From positions 1-51,630 of IMG/VR virus record IMGVR_UViG_3300046512_000015: 51,630 bases of DNA. One strand, 5' to 3'. Source of the stretch: a virus. The notes under the pieces were generated by a model. That model saw nothing but the letters and a program-made list of their open reading frames with translations, searched no databases and was not told the origin of the DNA. Positions 26,444 to 33,317 of the stretch are shown here, one piece after another (the first letter of the stretch is position 1; each line of letters begins with the position of its first letter). Position numbers and translations under genes: made by a program.

Positions 26444-27167
26444 ATTTATCCAATGTCGTGCCTTCAAGGCCGCAAGCAGTGTTTACTTCCAGTACGTACG
26501 GAACACCTTTAGCAGTTTCGATAATGTCAACAGCACCAAAATCAAGACCAAGAGCGGCAACCGCTGCAATGGCTTGTTTCTGAGCGTCTTCCGATACGTT
26601 CACGTCTTTGTGTGCATAGATAAATCCATTCTGATGATTACGCACTTTCCAATTCACTTGTTCATCAGGAACATCTTTGTTACGTGCTTTACGCTGAACA
26701 AAGAACACTTTCCCTTGGAATACGTGAATACGATATTCCTGAGTTTTCTTTACATATTTGACATACAGAGGGGCAGCAGTCAAACCGCCCGGTCCCTCTT
26801 CGCTTGGGACAATGTTGATGCCTTCACCGCTGTGACCAGAGAGCTTATGGCGCTCTACCACAGCAAAGCCTTGTTTAAGCCATTCTGCGGCCTCCTGGAG
26901 GTCTGTAGTGTAGTCAGGAATACTCACCTTACCTGCCATGAATTGGAAGGCGTGTAGCTTGTTTACGGCCTTTACAATGGAATCTGGGTTGTTGATCCAT
27001 TTATTTGCTGCAATCACACGCCCATCAATACGAGATGCCCCCCAGTTGATTACAACATGATTGGGAATGTTTAAAGGCTTGCCCTCATGTTTAATCAGCT
27101 TACACGCCAATGCCGCTGCCAATGCTTTAGCAGACTTGCTGCCATTCTTATATGCGTAGATTTTCAT
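26412..27167 (-). CDS. ATP-grasp carboxylate-amine ligase 2 (RimK-like)
   Basis: The 251-residue protein has an ATP-grasp outline: a nucleotide-binding centre (FAVVERHKLSGHSGEGI, then PLYVKYVKKTQEYRIHVFQG) and the metal-binding end DFGAVDIIETAKGVPYVLEV with VNTACGLEG (the E-x-N triad). ATP-grasp enzymes join a carboxylate to an amine through an acyl-phosphate. The first 20 residues (MKIYAYKNGSKSAKALAAAL) match those of the second ATP-grasp at 30815-31504, so the two are paralogues. It is the last gene of the amidoligase block, 8 nt after the amidoligase at 27176. The substrate is unknown. Confidence 0.87.
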   Translation of the reverse strand: MKIYAYKNGSKSAKALAAALACKLIKHEGKPLNIPNHVVINWGASRIDGRVIAANKWINNPDSIVKAVNKLHAFQFMAGKVSIPDYTTDLQEAAEWLKQGFAVVERHKLSGHSGEGINIVPSEEGPGGLTAAPLYVKYVKKTQEYRIHVFQGKVFFVQRKARNKDVPDEQVNWKVRNHQNGFIYAHKDVNVSEDAQKQAIAAVAALGLDFGAVDIIETAKGVPYVLEVNTACGLEGTTLDKYVEQFKALQA

Positions 27168-27175
27168 AATATTCC

Positions 27176-28066
27176 TTAGAAGTCAACAATTGCACGATTG
27201 GCACGAGGACGTACAGCAGCAGGGGCTTTAGGGGCAATCCCTTTTACAGGAGCATCCTCTACCTTCTCTTTGTAAGCGTAAGGTAAATCAAGAGTGAGAG
27301 AGAAGCTGCGTTGAATCTCTTTCACCATTCGAGGATATTTGAAGGTTTGATATAAACCGCCCAACACTTGACGCATAAAACCATCAGCATCTAGTGCCTG
27401 ATATTCTTGAAGAATTTCTTTAGGACTTTTCTTCGTGATAGCATAAGCCTTCAGAGCATATAGGGCTTCAGTCCAATCCTTGATAACTTCCTTATCGATA
27501 TTTCCACGCATAGCACGGAATTCAATACTGCCGTATTTACGCAGAGAAGCAATATTTAAAGCCGAATATCGTACAGCATTAGGATCTTGAGCCATCAGAT
27601 ACTGAAGACCCCCATTAAATCCGGTTCGCAATACTTCTACAGTGTCTTCTGCATCAACAACACGAAGACAGAAACGATTGCCCTTACGCTCACGGCCACA
27701 GAAATTAACCAGTGGCTCCTCTAGTAAGAGGTATGCGTAAATCATGTTGAGCGTCTGTGCTTCCGTGAGATCTTGTACATTTACGTGTACATGAACACTA
27801 GTGCGGAAGCTGAAATCAAACGTAGCACCTTCCAACTCTTGAATCAAGCTGTCCAATGCGGGTTCAACTTCTTCACGGGTGATTGGTTTATTAATCACAA
27901 ATTCAGCAGATTTATCTGGATAGTGTCCACGCAGAGAACCGTCGTCCACAGTCTTCCAATACTTATTGTGGACTTCTCGCATGTTCTTGCCTTCTGCCTC
28001 AATTTCAATACCAAAGAGGCCCGGCACAGGCTTCTCAAGCCCGAGCAGTTGATGTACTTTTTTCAT
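27176..28066 (-). CDS. Amidoligase (COOH-NH2 ligase, glutamine synthetase-like fold)
   Basis: The 296-residue protein fits the 'putative amidoligase' family: GLFGIEIEAEGK (metal-binding Glu in E-x-E), WKTVDDGSLRG, SAEFVINKPI, a His cluster SVHVHVNVQD and the late GSIEFRAMRGN block. These acidic and His residues form the metal and ATP site of glutamine-synthetase-like ligases. It is predicted to make amide or peptide bonds using ammonia or an amine. A Pro/Ala-rich tail (GIAPKAPAAVRPRANRAIV) could bind a partner. Its first 32 nt overlap the previous gene. Confidence 0.87.
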   Translation of the reverse strand: MKKVHQLLGLEKPVPGLFGIEIEAEGKNMREVHNKYWKTVDDGSLRGHYPDKSAEFVINKPITREEVEPALDSLIQELEGATFDFSFRTSVHVHVNVQDLTEAQTLNMIYAYLLLEEPLVNFCGRERKGNRFCLRVVDAEDTVEVLRTGFNGGLQYLMAQDPNAVRYSALNIASLRKYGSIEFRAMRGNIDKEVIKDWTEALYALKAYAITKKSPKEILQEYQALDADGFMRQVLGGLYQTFKYPRMVKEIQRSFSLTLDLPYAYKEKVEDAPVKGIAPKAPAAVRPRANRAIVDF

Positions 28067-28664
28067 AATTGTTATCCAGAAGAGTAATCAGGTGTTCATT
28101 ACCTTTAGTGAAACGGATGTCGTATACAGATTGGGGTTTTTCTTTCAGAGAGCCAACACGTCGTGTTTTGTAGTATACAAAGCCTTTGTTATCAACAGCA
28201 AATTGACGATCAAAAGCTACAATTACGTATACACCAGACATACAGCCATCGTAGGCTTCAACGATGGTTGGGTATCGTGCAAACACCGTATCTACAATCT
28301 CAGGAGCTTTGAGTTCATAAACTCGATAAACCAAAGCATTACCTAAGATACCACCATACCCTTCCGGGGCAGTAACAGACATGTTCTCGTTGTTCAAACC
28401 AACACGATAACGACGAATGGTTTTTCGAGAGAGGTATACGACATATTGTGCACAATTAACAAAGCCAAGATGTCGAGCAGGAGGCTTGAGTTCTTCGTAT
28501 TCATCCACCTTGATTACAACTTTACGTTGGCTGGTCAGATCAAATGCATGAAAGGTGAAGGTATTTTCTACATTCGTAATGAACACAGGCTTGTTCTTAT
28601 ACAGCACAAGACAGTTGTTGTACATCGTTTTCAGGTCTTCTACAGCAATCTTAATCTTAGGCAT
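28035..28664 (-). CDS. Unknown protein within the amidoligase module (209 aa)
   Basis: This 209-residue, beta-rich protein (for example CLVLYKNKPVFITNVENTFT) has no recognised motif. It overlaps the start of one amidoligase by 32 nt and the end of the other by 8 nt, so it is translationally locked between them and is likely part of the same pathway, perhaps as carrier, substrate adaptor or regulator. It has few Cys and no signal peptide. Confidence 0.7.
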   Translation of the reverse strand: MPKIKIAVEDLKTMYNNCLVLYKNKPVFITNVENTFTFHAFDLTSQRKVVIKVDEYEELKPPARHLGFVNCAQYVVYLSRKTIRRYRVGLNNENMSVTAPEGYGGILGNALVYRVYELKAPEIVDTVFARYPTIVEAYDGCMSGVYVIVAFDRQFAVDNKGFVYYKTRRVGSLKEKPQSVYDIRFTKGNEHLITLLDNNYEKSTSTARA

Positions 28665-29454
28665 TTGGAATCTCCAAACCTTCTGCCTTAATGATTTTAT
28701 TGGCTTCTTTCAAATCACTGGTGTTAATGATAGCTTGGATGTCGCCATACTTGTCATCTAACGATTTACCAGCAATCAGTTGTTGCATACCTGCTTGAAC
28801 AGCACGGAACACCCATGCCATACGTTCTTTACTGGACAGCCATGCGTTAGACAGCGTACGATATTCTACGCCATATGGCTTGTATCGGCATGCACCAGCC
28901 TTACCATACATTTCACGACGCCGGATTTCCTTGTCATACGTAAGGCTAGGCAAGCCCAGATAGAAGTCCATCTGACGAGCCACAGCGTTGCAGCGGTCAA
29001 TATGCTCCTCGCTATCTACAACAGCACCATCAGTGAAGCCGATATGGACGTGACCAGAGGCAGTACGCATAGGTACATTACCATTAGGGCGTGGGTTAAT
29101 TGCATTAGCCCAAGCATTAAAGTCTGGATCACAGCCCAATTCCAATGCCTCTTTTGGCTGTGCTTTCAGATATTCCAGACTAAAATCAGCCACAGGGACA
29201 GCTACAACTTCATACGCAGGAACCATCTGCTTCAACTGGTCATACACCGATTGAATGTTAATGCAGAATTGATCTTCCGTTGCCGCAGGATCAATGTTAA
29301 ATTCCAGTGCCATACCGTCCACTTGTACAGCACCATTCTTAACGGGCTGTGGATTCTTTTTATCACCACGAATGAGGTTGTGGGCGGAAACAAACACACC
29401 ATGTTGCTTCACAAAACATTCAGGGTCAGCACCTACCAAAATCAATTGAGACAT
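28657..29454 (-). CDS. PhiEco32-like COOH-NH2 ligase (amidoligase type 2)
   Basis: This 265-residue protein matches the phage COOH-NH2 ligase family named after phiEco32. It opens LVGADPECFVKQHG (metal-binding Glu) and contains GMALEFNIDPAATEDQF, the His block ASGHVHIGFTDG and VEYRTLSNAWLSS near the C-terminus. It is a glutamine-synthetase-like ligase distinct from the amidoligase at 27176. It begins 14 nt after the class II amidotransferase gene. The reaction is probably amide formation on a carboxylate; the substrate is unknown. Confidence 0.88.
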   Translation of the reverse strand: MSQLILVGADPECFVKQHGVFVSAHNLIRGDKKNPQPVKNGAVQVDGMALEFNIDPAATEDQFCINIQSVYDQLKQMVPAYEVVAVPVADFSLEYLKAQPKEALELGCDPDFNAWANAINPRPNGNVPMRTASGHVHIGFTDGAVVDSEEHIDRCNAVARQMDFYLGLPSLTYDKEIRRREMYGKAGACRYKPYGVEYRTLSNAWLSSKERMAWVFRAVQAGMQQLIAGKSLDDKYGDIQAIINTSDLKEANKIIKAEGLEIPNA

Positions 29455-29468
29455 TTATTTCTCCAAAA

Positions 29469-30812
29469 TTAAAATTTAACAGCTTCTAATACATCAGGAA
29501 GTTTGGCACAATCAGGACAGAAAGCCTCACTGGCCGTAGTGAACTTGGCTACACCAAATTCGAGGGGAGAAGAACACCACGAACATGCTGGATAGGCACG
29601 TTGCCATTCAACAATGTTCATTTGCTTACCACTTGCACCGGGACGAGTTTCCAGAGGTTTCTCATCCTCTTCGAGGGTTGCTAATACACGGACACTGTTA
29701 GCCTTAACCTTGTAATAGCCCTTACCCGGAGTAGTTCCTGGAACCCATACACTGATGTCAGCACTCACATCACTGCCTGTCATATCCCAAATCGTGTCCT
29801 TCATAGATTCAGGATAGAGACGAATCTCAAAGTAGGGACGCTTAGGATCAAACAGATACATAAACTCCACACCATCCTTGTCTGGATGACCTTCCATCAA
29901 CTCAAACAGGACATTCTTAGCTCTTAAGTAGTGCCTGTCGAAGCTGCTTGCGGAGTTCGAGCCGGGCAAGGAGCTGCTGTCTTGCTTTTTTCCTGCCTCA
30001 ACGGGGTCACCACCTTCTTTCTTAGCTGGTAGTTGAACTACGTTATTCACCACCACTGGGGAACGATTCTGTTGAAATCGATTCTTTTCAAACAGACCGG
30101 GAGCATCACGCACCACTGGCTTGCCTAAAGTACCTCCGTTTCCAACAGGAATTTTGAAATGGGTGTCCACTTGCAGCAGCTTGATGTCACTATGGTTGAT
30201 TCCGTGACGATTGAGGGCAACATTCAACATCCATGCTTCGGATGCCCAGAAGAACACCTTACCATCTTCTTGATCTTTAGCATCACGGGAGACACACCAG
30301 AACAGGGGGCGTTCCTTATTACGCAGAAGGTTGAGGGTTTCCTCTTCTTTATCCCACCAAGTGAGGGCCCATGCGCCGTCAATAATGCGCAAGGCATCCG
30401 CCAAACCAAACTTAGAGATGTGGTGGTATAGGTTTTCACTGTCCACCTTGAAATTCTGATGTTTATCCAACACCCATTTATTCTTCAGCGTGCCATTATG
30501 AGCACCGACTAGTAAATCATTTTCAAAAGGATGTGCAGTTTGACGGGATACACCGCCAACAGTAGCATAGCGATTGTGACCAATCATTACGCGGCTGGTG
30601 GATTTGAAGGCTGCATCATAGCTTTTATGATCAAACAGTTGGAAAGGATCACCAACCTGTTTGGCAATACGAACATCGGCACCAATAAATTTACCGATAG
30701 TTGCGACACCTGTACTGTCTTCACCACGCAACGAGTCCAACACCAGCATCGTACGCAATACTTTTTCATGCTGGACATTCAAGTCACCAGCCATACCCAC
30801 GAGTCCGCACAC
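29469..30812 (-). CDS. Class II glutamine amidotransferase-like protein with C-terminal zinc ribbon
   Basis: The 447-residue protein opens with MCGLVGMAGD, giving the N-terminal nucleophile Cys2 of Ntn-type glutaminases. Further glutamine-site blocks are LRGEDSTGVAT, GHNRYATVGG, VGAHNGTLKN and DSENLYHHISKFG, as in GlmS, PurF and AsnB. The middle (about residues 240-300) is a low-complexity linker. The C-terminal part ends in a zinc ribbon (CSWCSSPLE ... CPDCAKL). It would release ammonia from glutamine for its neighbours. I see no sugar isomerase or synthetase domain, so it should feed a partner ligase. Confidence 0.9.
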   Translation of the reverse strand: MCGLVGMAGDLNVQHEKVLRTMLVLDSLRGEDSTGVATIGKFIGADVRIAKQVGDPFQLFDHKSYDAAFKSTSRVMIGHNRYATVGGVSRQTAHPFENDLLVGAHNGTLKNKWVLDKHQNFKVDSENLYHHISKFGLADALRIIDGAWALTWWDKEEETLNLLRNKERPLFWCVSRDAKDQEDGKVFFWASEAWMLNVALNRHGINHSDIKLLQVDTHFKIPVGNGGTLGKPVVRDAPGLFEKNRFQQNRSPVVVNNVVQLPAKKEGGDPVEAGKKQDSSSLPGSNSASSFDRHYLRAKNVLFELMEGHPDKDGVEFMYLFDPKRPYFEIRLYPESMKDTIWDMTGSDVSADISVWVPGTTPGKGYYKVKANSVRVLATLEEDEKPLETRPGASGKQMNIVEWQRAYPACSWCSSPLEFGVAKFTTASEAFCPDCAKLPDVLEAVKF

Positions 30813-30814
30813 TA

Positions 30815-31504
30815 TTAAATCCCCTTTAAACGTTTAACAATAGCCTTCTTAACCTCTTCGGTTAGGATAGGGCCTGAGTTTGCTTCCAGTATTACAAATT
30901 CACCATCTTCATTTTCAAGGACATCAAAGCCTACGTAATCAACGCCAATAGCTTGTGCAGCTTGTTGGCATTCGTAATCAATAGCTTCAAATCCTGCTTT
31001 CTGCATCAGGATTAGGTCCCAACGTTCAGCTGTAGCCACTTTATGATAGCGGCCCACCACCTTACCCATGAACAAGACAATGCGGTATTCCCACTTGTGT
31101 TCAAAATACTCAGTGTATAGTTCTGCGTGAGGAAGAACATCTCCCTTATACGCATATTCCATACCTTTATTCATCGCTGCACAAGCATCCTTGCGACATA
31201 CGATTGTTTCCCAATACTTAGGAACTTCATTACGTGAGGTTTTAAAATCTGGATGAGACAAACCCTTACGCTTGAGAATGTTAAACGTCTGTATTTTATC
31301 AACACAACGTTCAACAGCAATAGCACTATTGATCATGTGCTTTGCTTGAAACTTATTACCACAGCCATAATTGAACACTAGGTCATACCGAGAGAAGCTA
31401 GTACGTCCTGTGTCGTATGGATTGATTGCGTCAGCACCTAAGGCAGCAGCAAGGGCTTTAGCCGATGTGCTACAGGCACCGGGGTAAATTACACAGATTT
31501 TCAT
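30815..31504 (-). CDS. ATP-grasp carboxylate-amine ligase 1
   Basis: The 229-residue protein starts MKICVIYPGACSTSAKALAA and contains a lysine-bearing ATP site (KGDVLPHAELYTEYFEHKW, EYRIVLFMGKVVGRYHK) and the metal-binding end GFDVLENEDGEFVILEANSG. The frame is open to 31546, but that part lies inside the tRNA-Arg gene; ATG 31504 with AGGAG eight bases upstream is the true start. It is a paralogue of 26412-27167. It starts the run ATP-grasp, amidotransferase, amidoligase, unknown, amidoligase, ATP-grasp. Confidence 0.87.
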   Translation of the reverse strand: MKICVIYPGACSTSAKALAAALGADAINPYDTGRTSFSRYDLVFNYGCGNKFQAKHMINSAIAVERCVDKIQTFNILKRKGLSHPDFKTSRNEVPKYWETIVCRKDACAAMNKGMEYAYKGDVLPHAELYTEYFEHKWEYRIVLFMGKVVGRYHKVATAERWDLILMQKAGFEAIDYECQQAAQAIGVDYVGFDVLENEDGEFVILEANSGPILTEEVKKAIVKRLKGI

Positions 31505-31518
31505 GCTGCTCCTAGAAA

Positions 31519-31594
31519 TGGTCTCACTAGCAGGAATCGAACCCACATTGGGGAGGTAGAAGCTCCCAGTATTATCCGTTATACGATAGTGAGA
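31519..31594 (-). tRNA. tRNA-Arg (TCT)
   Basis: A complete cloverleaf can be drawn. The acceptor pairs TCTCACT with AGTGAGA, the anticodon stem is GGGAG/CTCCC with loop CTTCTAC (anticodon TCT, reading AGA), and the T arm contains GGGTTCGATTCC. The CCA end is encoded. It sits inside the amidoligase operon, 14 nt before the ATP-grasp ATG, so end processing would also cut the polycistronic mRNA. Confidence 0.92.
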
Positions 31595-31599
31595 TTTGT

Positions 31600-31773
31600 T
31601 TATCGGTCGCTAAATGGGAAAGCTGCGAATAAACAAGAAAGAAACAATGAACAAACTAGTGCACCAACTAGATTAGCACAACGTTCACCATTCCAACCAG
31701 AACACCATAAGATAAACAAACCTATTGGTATCGGAATGCTAAATGCAATTGTTCTTTTACATAGCACGTTCAT
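31600..31773 (-). CDS. Small membrane protein (57 aa)
   Basis: A 57-residue frame runs from ATG 31773, which overlaps the previous stop (ATGA), to TAA at 31600, just before tRNA-Arg. It has two hydrophobic segments (IAFSIPIPIGLFILWCSGW and GALVCSLFLSCLFAAF) joined by a short polar turn, so it is a likely two-span membrane hairpin. It is the last of three consecutive small membrane proteins. Holin, antiholin or membrane anchor for the amidoligase module are all possible. Confidence 0.65.
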   Translation of the reverse strand: MNVLCKRTIAFSIPIPIGLFILWCSGWNGERCANLVGALVCSLFLSCLFAAFPFSDR

Positions 31774-32174
31774 TTTGTGGATACCTCTAGCACTTTCTCA
31801 ATAGCTTGTTTAGCAAGCCACAGATCAGGATGGAACAGCTTGACCCACAGCCACACGTTGAACAAATTTATAGCTTGAATTGCTAAACCGCCTATTGTAA
31901 TTGAACCAATAAGGCCGCTTATGGTGCTGGGGAGTCCTTCTGGGTAGTTGTAATCATGCTTTCCATGTATGTCCCATTTCCAGATCTTTTTGAAACCTAA
32001 TACAATACCTAAAATAGCTAAAGCACAAATGAGTGAAAGAACAAGCTGTTGAACAGCATCAATCTGGATTGTCAACAAACCAATCTCATATGCTTTCTTA
32101 GCCACAGGGACAGCAGCATTAACAAACTTTTCAGTGTATTCTGCTGCTTTCTGCATTAACAGGTTGGTGTCCAT
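31770..32174 (-). CDS. Membrane protein (134 aa)
   Basis: The 134-residue protein has an amphipathic N-terminal helix, a strong transmembrane segment (LVLSLICALAILGIVLGFKK) and a second hydrophobic region (ISGLIGSITIGGLAIQAINL) after a polar loop (WDIHGKHDYNYPEG). It overlaps its neighbours as TAATG and ATGA. No signal cleavage site is clear. Its place within the amidoligase block points to a product acting at or crossing the inner membrane, but holin-like activity cannot be excluded. Confidence 0.7.
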   Translation of the reverse strand: MDTNLLMQKAAEYTEKFVNAAVPVAKKAYEIGLLTIQIDAVQQLVLSLICALAILGIVLGFKKIWKWDIHGKHDYNYPEGLPSTISGLIGSITIGGLAIQAINLFNVWLWVKLFHPDLWLAKQAIEKVLEVSTK

Positions 32175-32320
32175 TAAAACTCCAATACATTACCAAGAGC
32201 TACACCGAAAAGCAAACAAAGCAACAATGAAACCCAGTTTGGAATGTTCAATTGTTTGCAAATATCTGCAATTGCCCAACCAGAAAGGAAACAAGCAATA
32301 ATTTTAATTAGGATGTCCAT
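32174..32320 (-). CDS. Small membrane protein (48 aa)
   Basis: This 48-residue frame begins at ATG 32320 inside the previous stop (TAATG) and ends at 32174 inside the next start (TAATG). It has two hydrophobic segments (ILIKIIACFLSGWAIADI and WVSLLLCLLFGVALGNVL), probably a membrane hairpin. It was missed by length cut-offs. Coupling on both sides makes translation likely; the function is unknown. Confidence 0.65.
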   Translation of the reverse strand: MDILIKIIACFLSGWAIADICKQLNIPNWVSLLLCLLFGVALGNVLEF

Positions 32321-32685
32321 TATCGTGCCTTAAATTTAGCAATGTTGTCAGGATGATGCTTACGCTTCTTAGCTGGTTTGGTGTAGATGTACATACGGCA
32401 TTTATATTTACCGTGAATACTCCCACCTTCCACCACTTTAAACGTCTTAGGGTGGATGATAGCGTATTCCTTCCACACTTTCCAGCATTTGTCTTTCTCT
32501 GTAACAGAGAACACAATTACATCATTGTCCGTATCTTCTACGGCGTATTTGATGTACGCTTTGATAAGACCTTCTGTATTGATTTCATCAAAGACAGTGA
32601 AACGATGGGCAAAACATGGAAGGTGGGATTCACTGTCCCGAATACTCCATTTTCCATGTTCATATAAAATATCCTGTAATGACAT
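32320..32685 (-). CDS. Hypothetical protein (121 aa)
   Basis: This 121-residue soluble protein has a beta-rich middle (DVIVFSVTEKDKCWKVWKEY) and a very basic tail (KPAKKRKHHPDNIAKFKAR). It lies one base after the class I amidotransferase stop and overlaps the 48-aa membrane protein. It may be an adaptor between soluble enzymes and membrane partners, or nucleic-acid-binding through its tail. No family is recognised. Confidence 0.6.
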   Translation of the reverse strand: MSLQDILYEHGKWSIRDSESHLPCFAHRFTVFDEINTEGLIKAYIKYAVEDTDNDVIVFSVTEKDKCWKVWKEYAIIHPKTFKVVEGGSIHGKYKCRMYIYTKPAKKRKHHPDNIAKFKAR

Positions 32686-32686
32686 A

Positions 32687-33307
32687 TCACACTCCCAGAT
32701 ATTTAACCAGCAAGCCAGCGAAATAATTCTTCATGCCCTCATACTCAGGACGATCAAACTCTGGATGGGGCTGGAAGCACAGAGCCTTAGTTTTCTCATA
32801 GAAAACCACTTCAATGTCTTCCTTAGACACGTCTTTCTTAGCCACAGCACCATCAAACCACTCACGTGCACCACCAAGGGCTGCTGTAGCCACTACAAGG
32901 GCCTCAGGAGACGGCATAATCATCTGGTGGTGTGTACTACTCACATAGATGGTTTCACCGCTCAAAACGTCTGTAATCGAATGCGACTGGCAATGACGTT
33001 CAACGTTCTGGTACATACGACCACCTGAGAATACATTTAGGAATTGACCACCACGACAGATGCCCACCATTGGGACACCTGCCTCTTTGAATTGCTTGGC
33101 CAATTCCATTTCGTATTTGTCACGACGAGGATCATTACCGGTAGTCCAATGCTGTTCATCGCCATATAAGGAAGGCGTTACATCAGCACCACCAGTGAAT
33201 ACAGCCAGCTGTGCTTCTTCTACATTATTCGTGATAGCGAAGCCCAGCGCAGTGAACAGCTTACGATAGTCTGGACCACCGCCAATAATAATTACATTCT
33301 TGCTCAT
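32687..33307 (-). CDS. Class I glutamine amidotransferase-like hydrolase (peptidase C26 type)
   Basis: The 206-residue protein carries the catalytic triad of class I amidotransferases: nucleophile Cys84 in VGICRGGQ and His181/Glu183 in FQPHPEFD. The block FTGGADVTPSLYGDE is typical of the gamma-glutamyl hydrolase (C26) branch. It could release ammonia from glutamine or cleave a gamma-glutamyl bond made by the ligases of this module. It follows the 581-aa gene by 10 nt. A second amidotransferase of the unrelated class II type lies in the same operon. Confidence 0.9.
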   Translation of the reverse strand: MSKNVIIIGGGPDYRKLFTALGFAITNNVEEAQLAVFTGGADVTPSLYGDEQHWTTGNDPRRDKYEMELAKQFKEAGVPMVGICRGGQFLNVFSGGRMYQNVERHCQSHSITDVLSGETIYVSSTHHQMIMPSPEALVVATAALGGAREWFDGAVAKKDVSKEDIEVVFYEKTKALCFQPHPEFDRPEYEGMKNYFAGLLVKYLGV

Positions 33308-33317
33308 ATGTTTCTCC

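Noticed and set aside
28780-29472. 230-codon + strand frame over the COOH-NH2 ligase
   Set aside because: It is antisense to a gene with family motifs; the product is Thr/His/Leu-rich and not protein-like, with no ribosome site.
32456-33028. 190-codon + strand frame opposite the class I amidotransferase
   Set aside because: The opposite strand has the catalytic triad and operon overlaps; this frame has neither start signal nor motifs.
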